Of a stretch of 15,489 bases of DNA, positions 7,503 to 14,919 are shown piece by piece. The notes beneath the pieces are model-generated. The model did not search any database and was not told the origin of the DNA. It saw nothing but the letters and a program-made list of their open reading frames with translations. The stretch spans positions 1-15,489 of the forward strand of contig CAZIHJ010000071.1 in NCBI GenBank assembly GCA_964538485.1, read 5' to 3'. A program made the position numbers and the translations under genes. This stretch comes from JBJXHC01 sp964538485. Lineage in GTDB: Bacteria; Bacteroidota; Ignavibacteria; UBA10030; UBA6906. The stretch's first letter is position 1; each line of letters opens with the position of its first letter.

Positions 7503-7519
7503 ACGCATTTGCGTAATTG
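7503..7519. promoter_or_regulatory. Operator-like motif copy 2 upstream of exported protein gene
   Basis: This copy lies in the 165-bp leader between the response regulator and ATG 7624 and matches 6753-6769 at 14 of 17 positions. It also contains the small inverted repeat ACGCA-TT-TGCGT. Its place upstream of the next gene fits a regulator binding site, but no confident promoter could be assigned around it. Confidence 0.3.
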
Positions 7520-7623
7520 TGATCGGGCCGTCTCGATTGTACTTTGAGTAAATCAGTCTACAGATGTCGGTCGGCGCCATCTCATGCGCAATTGCCCTTT
7601 CATTCATCAACAAGGGGAATCTT

Positions 7624-10600
7624 ATGAAGAATTCTCTTTTGCTTTCCGGCTTATTCTTCAGCGTACTGTTCCTATCGCCAACCGTATCCCGAGGTCAGTG
7701 GCAGCCGAATATTCGGCTAACTAACAACCCTGCAATTTCATCCCTAAATAATGCGTGGAGCATAGCATCAAGCGGCTCGGTTGTGCATGTGATATGGTAT
7801 GATCGACGTGACGGGAACTACGAGCTCTACCACAAACGCTCAACAGACGGAGGCGTAAGCTGGGGCACTGATACACGGCTGACGAATAACACTGCTGATT
7901 CAGACTATCCTTCTGTTGCAGTATCCGACTCGGTTGTGCATGTGGTTTGGAGGGATGCTCGCGACGGGAACCCGGAGATCTACTACAAACGCTCAACAGA
8001 CGGAGGCGTAAGCTGGGGCGCTGATACACGGCTGACGAATAACACTGCTAGTTCACTCTTTCCTTCTATTGCGGTATCCGGCTCGGTTGTGCATGTGGTA
8101 TGGCATGATGAACGTGACGGGGACTGGGAGATCTACTGCAAACGCTCAACAGACGGAGGCGTAAGCTGGGGCGCTGATACACGGCTGACGAATAACACTG
8201 CGGCTTCATTCTTTCCTTCTATTGCAGTATCCGGCTTGGTTGTGCATGTGGTATGGAGGGATGCACGTGACGGGAACCCGGAGCTCTATTACAAACGCTC
8301 AACAGACGGAGGCGCCAGCTGGGGGGCTGATACACGGCTGACGAATAACACGGCAGCTTCATTCGAACCTTCTGTTGCTGTATCCGGTTTGGTTGTGCAT
8401 GTGGCATGGAGTGACGCTCGTGACGGAAACTATGAGATATATTACAAACGCTCAACAGACGGAGGCGTAAGCTGGGGCGCTGATACACGACTGACGAATA
8501 ACACTGCTGCTTCAGAGCGCCCTTCTGCTGCTGTATCCAGCTCGGTTGTGCATGTGGTGTGGAGTGACCCCCGTGATGGGAACCATGAGATATACTACAA
8601 ACGCTCAACAGACGGAGGCGTAAGCTGGGGCGCCGATACACGGCTGACGAATAATACTGCTCCTTCACTCAATCTTTCTGTCGCAGTATCCGGCTCAGTT
8701 GTGCATGTGGTATGGGATGACTATCGTGACGGCAACTGGGAGATATACTACTCCAGGAACGCCTCCGATCTCGTTGTTACGAAACCCATTTCCGGCGAAC
8801 GTTGGATCGGCGGTGAGCAGGACACCATCCGGTGGACAGGTGGTCAAGCTGGCCAGTTTGTCGATCTTGAACTCAGCACCGACAGCGGGGCAGTATACTC
8901 TTTGGTAGACTTCGCAGTACCCGCGGATTCCGGGTACTACATTTGGACTGTTCCCGATTCGCTTACCACTCGCGCGAAGATACGGGTCCGCGCGGTCACG
9001 ACCCCACTAGACACGGCGGTGAGCGATACGTTTAAGATCAAGGGATATGTGCTCACCCGAATGAATGCGATTGGACATTATGAAGCGTTCACGCCAAACG
9101 TCCACGGGTGGAGCTACGTGAATGGCACTCTCTGGCCGCGATCGTGGTGGAGTCAGTTCCAGTATACAACGGCCGACGACCCCAATACATTCAGTCCCTA
9201 TCCTCCATTCTTTTATTTGAGCCCGGATTCGACCTTTGTGGATTGGCCTCTTTATGTGGAAGTGTTTTCTGTCGGATCCTGCTATTGGTCCACATCCTTT
9301 GGTTGGTACAGGGGAAATGCACAGGATCATTGGCGCGCCACATCGGGAAGGCACTTCGGATCCTGCTATGGCCTTGCGGTATCGAGTTTTCTCGCATTTC
9401 GCTTTCCCACCCAATTTTTCTCCAAGCATCCCGAAGTTCCACCTGATATGAACCTCTTCAGTGTTCCTTTAAGCACTCCTATCCGGAATATGAACAATGG
9501 CTACTACGCCAACCAGTTTGGTGAACAAGCAGCAGATACCATCAACGATTCGTGGACAAAAGACCCCAGGACAACTCTTCAAGAGCTGAAGGCCATGCTT
9601 GGAAACGACACCGCTGATATTCGTATTCTTTCACTCTATGGAGGTAGTCCCTTGGGCGGCCATGCTGTTTCACCGGTTCGCATTACCATGGATCCTTCCG
9701 GCGCCTCGAGATATCGTGTCTGGGTGTATGACAGCAACAACCCCGGATCGAACCTTCCCTACATCCTGATCGATTCTCTCAATAACTCATGGGCAGATTT
9801 CCTTGGGTTTGGGTGGACTGGGACGGATAAGCTCTTTTTGGATATTCCGGTTTCAGATCATCTCGGCGTACCCGGAATAGGTGGACCTTCCCTGGCTCTT
9901 GCTGCAGGAACAAAGGGCATGAGGTTCTACAACACACCCAAAGCAGACATCGTCTATACATCATCGAACGGGAATAGGATCGGGTATGTGGGTGGGAGCA
10001 TTATAGACGAAATTGTCGAGGGCAATCCAATCATCCGGCTGAGCGGGATGCCATCAGATCCACTGGGATTCCACGTACCAAATGACTCCTACACCGCAGT
10101 GCTCAGCCGCATCATTGATGGTGGAGAGAGAACATATCTCTCGGTATTCAAGACAAATGCTGTTTATGGCTATGAACGACTGAACTCCGATTCTTCAGAA
10201 GTTGATAGGTTTAGTATTGGAGAAGGGTTTTCGGTTTCCTCGCCGGACTCATCACAAAAGGAGATTACTCTTCACGTCATTGCCCAACTCGATAGCAGCG
10301 AAAGAATCTTCTTCATCCGCAATACACAACTCCGGCAGAATGACTCTCTGTTTGCAAGAGAGGTCAGTCAAAGCAATCTCATTCTGAAGAACTACGGCAC
10401 AGCAAAGACGTATCACCTCGAAATCAACGAACGTTCAGTACAAGAGCAGGAGGTCTTCGAGCACCCTTCACTCACACTTCCGGCAAACTCCTCGCACACG
10501 GTTGTACCAAATTGGGATGATCTTGATGGTTCATCGGTTGAGATTTTGGTGGACTTGGGCAACAATGGAACGATTGACGACACTCTCCGCGTAAATAACA

Positions 10601-10935
10601 CAGTTGATGTCGATGACCGGGGAGCGTTGGAAATCCCGACAGACTACAACCTTGCCCAGAACTATCCCAACCCGTTTAACCCGACAACGCGAATTGAATA
10701 CGCGCTTCCTCTCGCGAGTCGCGTGAAGATCTCGGTGTACAACGTGCTCGGCCAATTCGTCGCGACTCTTTTGGATGAAGGGCGTCCCGCCGGACGGTTT
10801 GCCGCTGAGTGGAATGGAACAGCGACCACCGGCAACACCGTTGGCAGTGGCGTGTACTTCTATACAATGGTTGCACAGCCGCTCGCAGGTGGGGAGGCAT
10901 TCAAACAAACAGGCAAGATGATACTCATGAGGTAA
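7624..10935 (+). CDS. T9SS-exported protein: Asp-box (BNR) propeller repeats, Ig-like region, papain-like protease-type domain, C-terminal sorting domain
   Basis: The product is a 1103-residue extracellular or cell-surface protein. I chose ATG 7624 because a purine-rich AAGGGGA precedes it and it begins with a signal peptide (MKNSLLLSGLFFSVLF onward); ATG 7564 is an in-frame alternative. Residues about 30-380 are seven tandem units, units 2-6 being exactly 51 residues. Six units carry the Asp-box S-T-D-G-G-x-S-W, typical of sialidase-like propellers. Residues about 385-470 resemble the Ig-like Kre9/Knh1 (Ser-Thr-rich GPI-anchored family) domain (KPISGERWIGGEQDTIRWTG to TRAKIRVRAVT). Then Cys581 in GSCYGLAVSSF, His680 in GGHAVSPVRI and Asp703/Asn705 in VYDSNNPG look like the Cys-His-Asp/Asn triad of papain/C39-like peptidases. 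Residues 1004-1103 are a type A T9SS sorting domain (LAQNYPNPFNPTTRIEYALP, VYNVLGQFVATL, GSGVYFYTM, TGKMILMR). The substrate and adhesive or proteolytic role are unknown. No sialidase Arg triad was identified. Confidence 0.88.
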   Translation: MKNSLLLSGLFFSVLFLSPTVSRGQWQPNIRLTNNPAISSLNNAWSIASSGSVVHVIWYDRRDGNYELYHKRSTDGGVSWGTDTRLTNNTADSDYPSVAVSDSVVHVVWRDARDGNPEIYYKRSTDGGVSWGADTRLTNNTASSLFPSIAVSGSVVHVVWHDERDGDWEIYCKRSTDGGVSWGADTRLTNNTAASFFPSIAVSGLVVHVVWRDARDGNPELYYKRSTDGGASWGADTRLTNNTAASFEPSVAVSGLVVHVAWSDARDGNYEIYYKRSTDGGVSWGADTRLTNNTAASERPSAAVSSSVVHVVWSDPRDGNHEIYYKRSTDGGVSWGADTRLTNNTAPSLNLSVAVSGSVVHVVWDDYRDGNWEIYYSRNASDLVVTKPISGERWIGGEQDTIRWTGGQAGQFVDLELSTDSGAVYSLVDFAVPADSGYYIWTVPDSLTTRAKIRVRAVTTPLDTAVSDTFKIKGYVLTRMNAIGHYEAFTPNVHGWSYVNGTLWPRSWWSQFQYTTADDPNTFSPYPPFFYLSPDSTFVDWPLYVEVFSVGSCYWSTSFGWYRGNAQDHWRATSGRHFGSCYGLAVSSFLAFRFPTQFFSKHPEVPPDMNLFSVPLSTPIRNMNNGYYANQFGEQAADTINDSWTKDPRTTLQELKAMLGNDTADIRILSLYGGSPLGGHAVSPVRITMDPSGASRYRVWVYDSNNPGSNLPYILIDSLNNSWADFLGFGWTGTDKLFLDIPVSDHLGVPGIGGPSLALAAGTKGMRFYNTPKADIVYTSSNGNRIGYVGGSIIDEIVEGNPIIRLSGMPSDPLGFHVPNDSYTAVLSRIIDGGERTYLSVFKTNAVYGYERLNSDSSEVDRFSIGEGFSVSSPDSSQKEITLHVIAQLDSSERIFFIRNTQLRQNDSLFAREVSQSNLILKNYGTAKTYHLEINERSVQEQEVFEHPSLTLPANSSHTVVPNWDDLDGSSVEILVDLGNNGTIDDTLRVNNTVDVDDRGALEIPTDYNLAQNYPNPFNPTTRIEYALPLASRVKISVYNVLGQFVATLLDEGRPAGRFAAEWNGTATTGNTVGSGVYFYTMVAQPLAGGEAFKQTGKMILMR
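7711..8769 (+). repeat. Seven tandem coding repeats, period 153 bp (51 residues)
   Basis: Units start at 7711, 7873, 8026, 8179, 8332, 8485 and 8638. The first is 54 codons, the next five are exactly 51, and the last is degenerate and lacks the Asp-box. Anchor words such as AAACGCTCAACAGACGG recur at 7834, 7987, 8140, 8293, 8446 and 8599, always 153 bp apart. Even synonymous positions are nearly identical, which points to recent internal duplication or gene conversion. The variable positions cluster in the N-x-x-A-x-S-x-x-P and W-x-D-x-R-D-G-N segments, probably surface loops of the propeller. Confidence 0.92.
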
Positions 10936-10958
10936 GATCTCCAGATCACATCTCACGC

Positions 10959-10993
10959 AAGCCGGGCCGGCCTGACCAACCTGTCCGGCTTTC
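10959..10993. repeat. 35-bp direct repeat, copy B (possible terminator hairpin)
   Basis: Identical to 3819-3853 over 35 bp. It lies 23 bp after the stop of the exported protein, and T-rich sequence (TTTCATCTTAT) follows. The 7-bp terminal stem (AAGCCGG/CCGGCTT) and position just after a stop codon fit a transcription terminator. Perfect identity of the 19-nt loop is more than termination alone requires. Confidence 0.7.
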
Positions 10994-11080
10994 ATCTTAT
11001 GTTCCCTACTTGACAATCTCGAATTATCTCAGTAACCTTGCCCTCGTATTTCACCCCTTTTTTCATCTCTGACTGGCACC

Positions 11081-12283
11081 ATGAATCCGAATCCGGCACA
11101 ACCCATGGAAACCACTGTATCGTCCGGCAAAAGCCATCGCCTCGATTCCGTTGACATGCTCAGGGGAATCGTTATGGTGATCATGGCACTCGACCATGTG
11201 CGAGATTTTTTTACCAACGTCCGGTTTTATCCGCTCGATCTCACGCAAACGTGGCCTGCGCTGTATATGACGCGGTGGATTACACATTTCTGCGCACCGA
11301 CGTTTGTGTTCCTTGCAGGCACTGGGGCGTTTCTCGCCGGTACGCGCGGTAAATCCAAACCGGAGCTGGCAAAGTTTCTGCTCACCCGCGGCATTTGGTT
11401 GGTCATTGTAGAACATACCATTGTGCGCTTCGGCTGGGTGTTCAACTTCGACTATTCATTCATGGTCGGACAAGTCATCTGGGCAATCGGTTGGTCGATG
11501 GTTTGTCTCTCAGGACTTGTTTTCCTTCCGGTCGGCGTTATCACCACGATAGGTGTTGTGATTGTCGCTCTGCATAATACACTTGACGGTTTGCAACCGG
11601 AACAATTCGGAGATTTTGCCTGGCTATGGACGATTTTGCACGAAGGTGGGTTTGTCCAGATCACTTCGGGGATGGGTATGGAAGCCGCGTATCCGTTAAT
11701 ACCGTGGATCGGAGTGATGGCCGCCGGGTATGGCTTTGGCTCGATCATGCAATTGGAAGAAAAGCAGCGACGAAAAACCTTGCTCCGCCTCGGCCTCGGC
11801 CTCACACTTGGATTCGTTGTGTCTCGCTGGTTGAATGTTTATGGAGATTCAAATCTCTGGACGCCGCAGCGTGACCTTTTGTTCACAATCTTCAGCTTCA
11901 TTGACACGGTAAAGTATCCACCATCCCTTTTGTTTCTCATGATGACGCTGGGTCCGGCAATTGCATCACTGGCGTTTCTGGAAAAGGTCAAAGGCCGGGT
12001 GGCGGAGTTTTTTATTGTGTTCGGGAGAGTTCCGTTCTTCTATTACGTTCTTCATCTTCCGCTCATTCATGGACTTGCCGTTCTCGCGGCAATTGCAACC
12101 GGCCACAATCCCGGATTCATGACCGCTAATGTGCCACCCTGGGAGTGGCCGGGCGTATACGGATTTGACCTGCCGGTGGTGTACGGGGTATGGGTTGCCG
12201 TCATTTTGATACTCTATCCGGGTTGTCGTTGGTATGCGGCCCTGAAACGCCGAAACAAAAGCCCAATACTAAGCTATCTGTAA
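11081..12283 (+). CDS. DUF1624 / heparan-glucosaminide acetyltransferase-like membrane protein
   Basis: This is a 400-residue, strongly hydrophobic protein with about nine or ten membrane segments. The N-terminal signature LDSVDMLRGIVMVIMALDHVRDFF (residues 21-44, with Arg28-Gly29 and Asp38-His39) is characteristic of the DUF1624/YeiB-like group related to HGSNAT transmembrane acetyltransferases, in which a membrane-embedded His is proposed to carry the acetyl group. The interior IPWIGVMAAGYGFG and the late segment FGRVPFFYYVLHLPLIHGLA also match this group. The acceptor substrate is unknown; cell-envelope sugars are plausible. No Shine-Dalgarno sequence precedes ATG 11081, and ATG 11105 is an alternative. 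The stop codon lies 35 bp before the sigma factor gene on the same strand, so co-transcription is possible. Confidence 0.85.
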   Translation: MNPNPAQPMETTVSSGKSHRLDSVDMLRGIVMVIMALDHVRDFFTNVRFYPLDLTQTWPALYMTRWITHFCAPTFVFLAGTGAFLAGTRGKSKPELAKFLLTRGIWLVIVEHTIVRFGWVFNFDYSFMVGQVIWAIGWSMVCLSGLVFLPVGVITTIGVVIVALHNTLDGLQPEQFGDFAWLWTILHEGGFVQITSGMGMEAAYPLIPWIGVMAAGYGFGSIMQLEEKQRRKTLLRLGLGLTLGFVVSRWLNVYGDSNLWTPQRDLLFTIFSFIDTVKYPPSLLFLMMTLGPAIASLAFLEKVKGRVAEFFIVFGRVPFFYYVLHLPLIHGLAVLAAIATGHNPGFMTANVPPWEWPGVYGFDLPVVYGVWVAVILILYPGCRWYAALKRRNKSPILSYL

Positions 12284-12318
12284 CTGTTACCTGATTGCGT
12301 TACTTATAGTAGGTGTGT

Positions 12319-12975
12319 ATGGCAAGAGTCCCCAACAAGCAGGTTGTGGAGGAACTCAAAGCAGGGAAGCCCATTGGTTGCCGGCACCTCATTGAGATCT
12401 ATCAGGATCGGCTTGTCGGCGAGGCGGTACACGTGTTCCATATCCCTCAAGAGGATGCTGAAGAAACGGTCAGTGACGTTCTTCTTACAGTTGTGCAGAA
12501 GATCAAGGGGTTTGAGTTCAAGCGCTCAGACGGCGACTTCCATCTCTGGGTGATGACGATCTTCCGGAACAGAGTGCGGGATAGCGTACGCCGGCAAGTG
12601 GTGCATGGCATACCGACGGACATATTTCAAGAGTCGCGTATGGACGATGAAGGGGGAATGGGAGCAGTGGAAAAGGAAGTCACAGCGGCCATCGTCAGGA
12701 GTTTTGCCGAGGAGGATAACGGGCCGGGTGATGCGTCGACTGCGGGGAAGCTGCGCGTGATTGCGGATGTTCTGGATGAGATGGAAACCTGGGAACGTGT
12801 TTTGCTCCGGTGTCGCGCTCTGGACGTCTCCTATGAAGATATTGCCCGCTACACAGGCAAACCCGTGAAACAACTCAAGGTATATCACGCACGCGTGAAG
12901 AAAAAATTCATGAAACTTCTTGCGCAACATTATCCGGAGATTCTCACTCAACCGATGGAAGCGATGACCTCATGA
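12319..12975 (+). CDS. ECF-like sigma-70 family RNA polymerase sigma factor
   Basis: This 218-residue protein has the two-domain layout of ECF sigma factors. Region 2 spans about residues 20-95: LIEIYQDRLVGEAVHVFHI, then EDAEETVSDVLLTVVQKIKGF, then the promoter-melting helix FHLWVMTIFRNRVRDSVRR. Region 4 spans about 150-205: VLDEMETWERVLLRCRAL, then a helix-turn-helix in SYEDIARYTGKPVKQLKVYHARVKKKF. The linker between them, with EVTAAIVRSFAEEDNG, is somewhat long for the family. ATG 12319 was chosen over GTG 12313; AGTAGG just upstream could help initiation. The stop overlaps the next ATG by 4 bp (ATGA), a sign of translational coupling. Such coupling is typical of a sigma factor with its regulator, so the next gene is the likely control protein. 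Confidence 0.87.
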   Translation: MARVPNKQVVEELKAGKPIGCRHLIEIYQDRLVGEAVHVFHIPQEDAEETVSDVLLTVVQKIKGFEFKRSDGDFHLWVMTIFRNRVRDSVRRQVVHGIPTDIFQESRMDDEGGMGAVEKEVTAAIVRSFAEEDNGPGDASTAGKLRVIADVLDEMETWERVLLRCRALDVSYEDIARYTGKPVKQLKVYHARVKKKFMKLLAQHYPEILTQPMEAMTS

Positions 12976-13565
12976 AACGTGACCATGTTGATGTTCTATT
13001 GCAACTTGCGTTCCTCGACGGACACATTACGCAACACGGTGCATATGAAAAGGCCGTTGCAAGGCGGACTGTCAGCAGGCTGGTTTCCGACGCGTCACAA
13101 GAAATGTTACAACACCGTCTCGAATCCGCGCTTGCGGGTACACCTGAAACTGTTTCGATGCCGCTAACCGTGGGAGCATTTCTGAAACAGATGAGATCAG
13201 CGCAAGCGCTCCGTCCTCAGGAACTCTTTGCCCGGCTGGGAATTTCCCAGAACATCTATCGCATGCTGGAACAGGACAAGATTTCGCCCCTGAAGATTCC
13301 CGTGGAAAGCTGGAAGAAATTCATGCAGTTGTTCAATGTACCGGCCGATGTGCTGGTGGAGATGGTCCGGCGCACACACCAGCTTGTCTGGTTTCGTCCT
13401 TCCTTCAGAACCACATTGGCACGCTACAACATACGCACACGTCAGTCCATGAAAGCCACGGATGTCGAGCAGGCCGCCACCGAGCTGTACACCAAGGCAA
13501 AACTTGCACTCCCTGTTGACGAGGAGAAGAAGCTGAATACTCTTCTGAAAGCGATCTCCGGATAA
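12972..13565 (+). CDS. XRE-family HTH protein coupled to the sigma factor
   Basis: This 197-residue, soluble, cysteine-free protein has a Cro/C1-type helix-turn-helix at about residues 65-135 (VGAFLKQMRSAQALRPQELFARLG, with recognition helix ISQNIYRMLEQDK, then ESWKKFMQLFNVPADVLVEMVRR). The first 60 residues are helical-looking and the last 50 (RQSMKATDVEQAATELYTKAKL onward) are charged; neither part is recognised. No membrane segment and no zinc-binding anti-sigma HxxxCxxC motif is present. Its ATG overlaps the sigma stop, and the metallopeptidase gene follows after 24 bp. In ImmR-ImmA and DdrO-IrrE pairs, an XRE repressor is cleaved by this peptidase class. By analogy this may be the peptidase substrate, acting as a DNA-binding repressor, a sigma antagonist, or both (inference). 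Confidence 0.8.
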   Translation: MKRDHVDVLLQLAFLDGHITQHGAYEKAVARRTVSRLVSDASQEMLQHRLESALAGTPETVSMPLTVGAFLKQMRSAQALRPQELFARLGISQNIYRMLEQDKISPLKIPVESWKKFMQLFNVPADVLVEMVRRTHQLVWFRPSFRTTLARYNIRTRQSMKATDVEQAATELYTKAKLALPVDEEKKLNTLLKAISG

Positions 13566-13589
13566 CACGTTTCCAGCGAAAGTTCACGC

Positions 13590-14057
13590 ATGGCCTTGTT
13601 GCAGAAACGTTCCGGTCTTTGTCGTTCTGTTGCTGAGCACCTCCTTGCGGATTTCGAGCGTGCCAACGGTCCGCTTCATCCACCCATTGCACTCCGCGCA
13701 ATAGCCGGGCAGCTCGGATTTCAAGTGATCCAACTCTCGACGGTTGTCGATGCCTGTTCCGCGCTGGTGAGTACGAAGGATAAGCTCATCGGACTGAATG
13801 CGAACCATCCGCCCCGGAGACAACGTTTCTCTCTCGGTCACGAACTGGGACATATTCTGCTGAAGCACCCTCCCGAAAGCAAGTGTACTTCGCGCGAAAT
13901 CGCCCTGTTCAATCTGGAAGCCGACGCCTGTGCGGCCGAACTGCTCATGCCCCGTGACCTGGTGAAACACTGGTCGGCCAAATCGCCGCGCGCGGACAAA
14001 CTCGCACGCGTGTTCGATGTCAGCGAAGAAGCCATGCAACGACGGCTCAAGGAACTG
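13590..14057 (+). CDS. ImmA/IrrE-family zinc metallopeptidase, 3' end in gap
   Basis: The gluzincin motif HELGH is at residues 84-88 (RFSLGHELGHILLKHP), with His84 and His88 as zinc ligands and Glu85 catalytic. The third ligand Glu110 lies in FNLEADACAAELLMPRDLV, the standard second motif of COG2856. Upstream, GLNANHPPRRQR matches the beta-strand before the active site in this family. All catalytic residues are therefore present. The final VSEEAMQRRLKEL is the usual C-terminal helical end, so at 156 residues little is probably missing when the sequence enters the N gap. Relatives cleave XRE-type repressors, as in ICEBs1 ImmA and Deinococcus IrrE. The immediately upstream XRE protein is the natural candidate substrate. 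No strong Shine-Dalgarno sequence is seen (CAGCGAAAG upstream). Confidence 0.87.
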
Positions 14058-14157
14058 NNNNNNNNNNNNNNNNNNNNNNNNNNNNNNNNNNNNNNNNNNN
14101 NNNNNNNNNNNNNNNNNNNNNNNNNNNNNNNNNNNNNNNNNNNNNNNNNNNNNNNNN
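14058..14157. other. Assembly gap (100 N)
   Basis: A second run of exactly 100 N. It hides the stop of the metallopeptidase gene and the upstream part of the next promoter. No repeat arm is visible at either edge, unlike the first gap. Further genes could be missing here. Confidence 0.95.
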
Positions 14158-14166
14158 AAGTTCTCG

Positions 14167-14172
14167 TATAAT
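14167..14172 (+). promoter_or_regulatory. Possible -10 element (TATAAT) for the BI-1/rmuC operon
   Basis: A perfect TATAAT lies 36 bp before ATG 14209; the corresponding -35 would fall in the N gap. AGGAG at 14198-14202, 6 nt from the ATG, is one of the clearest ribosome binding sites in the window. Bacteroidota-type housekeeping promoters use a different -7 consensus (TAnnTTTG), so the match may be coincidental in that lineage. Confidence 0.35.
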
Positions 14173-14208
14173 GATGGTGGAAATTATCGGTTCATATAGG
14201 AGAAAATC

Positions 14209-14919
14209 ATGCAAGAACAATTGGGTAACACTCGCACTGCCACTGCGGAGCAGCTCGAAGAGATACAGCGCGCATTCCTTGTCAAAGTGTATGGATGGAT
14301 GACTGCCGGACTCCTGGTCACGGCCATCACTGCGTTGCTGACCATGCAATCGCCGGCGTTGCTGGAGTTGATCTTTTCCAGCAGGTGGACGTATCTCGGA
14401 CTGATCATCGCTCAATTGGGACTTGTTGTGTGGCTGTCGGCGAGAATCGAGCACATGTCTGCTACCACGGCTACTGGTGTGTTCCTCGGCTATTCCGCAC
14501 TCACGGGCGTAACTCTCTCGGCAATTTTTCTTATCTACACTGAGGCGTCGCTGGCCAGCACGTTCTTCGTCACGGCAGGAACGTTCGGCGCGATGAGTGC
14601 ATTCGGCTACTTCACACGCATGGATCTGACACGCATGGGCAGCTTCCTGATGATGGGGCTGATCGGGATGGTACTTGCTTCAGTTGTGAACATGTTCCTG
14701 GGCAACAGCACAGTGTACTGGATCACGACATACGTCGGCATTCTGATTTTTGTCGGATTAACGGCCTATGACACACAGAAGATCAAACAGATGACCGGGG
14801 TAGCGTTGCAGGGTGGAGAAGTTGAGCAAAAAGGGGCAATCATCGGTGCGCTGCGATTATATCTCGACTTCATTAATCTCTTCCTCCTTCTCTTGAGAGT
14901 AATGGGGAACAGAAAGTAG
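14209..14919 (+). CDS. Bax inhibitor-1 / YccA family membrane protein
   Basis: This 236-residue integral membrane protein has about seven hydrophobic segments. Family marks include the N-terminal QRAFLVKVYGWMTAGLLVTA, the central SAIFLIY and TAGTFGAMSAFGYFT, the TAYDTQKIKQM loop bearing the conserved Asp, and the C-terminal LRLYLDFINLFLLLLRVMGNRK, which is close to a signature of bacterial BI-1 proteins (YbhL/YccA type). Bacterial members include pH-sensitive calcium-leak proteins (Bacillus YetJ) and the FtsH modulator YccA; which role applies here is unknown. ATG 14209 is fixed by AGGAG at 14198-14202. The stop codon abuts the start of rmuC, so the two are an operon. Confidence 0.93.
   Translation: MQEQLGNTRTATAEQLEEIQRAFLVKVYGWMTAGLLVTAITALLTMQSPALLELIFSSRWTYLGLIIAQLGLVVWLSARIEHMSATTATGVFLGYSALTGVTLSAIFLIYTEASLASTFFVTAGTFGAMSAFGYFTRMDLTRMGSFLMMGLIGMVLASVVNMFLGNSTVYWITTYVGILIFVGLTAYDTQKIKQMTGVALQGGEVEQKGAIIGALRLYLDFINLFLLLLRVMGNRK

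Noticed and set aside
7508..7546. Bacteroidota-type promoter (TTTG and TA-n-TTTG) upstream of the exported protein
   Set aside because: Spacing between the two elements is about 28 bp instead of about 20, and the -7 element lacks one base.
7564..7623. Upstream in-frame start for the exported protein
   Set aside because: ATG 7624 has a purine-rich site upstream and begins directly with a signal peptide; the extra 20 residues would precede it.
7711..8769. Regular repeats considered as a CRISPR array
   Set aside because: The period is 153 bp in one open frame and each unit encodes an Asp-box blade; there are no short repeats with unique spacers.
14047..14454. Minus-strand ORF crossing the second gap
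   Set aside because: It is read through unknown bases and antisense to the BI-1 family gene.
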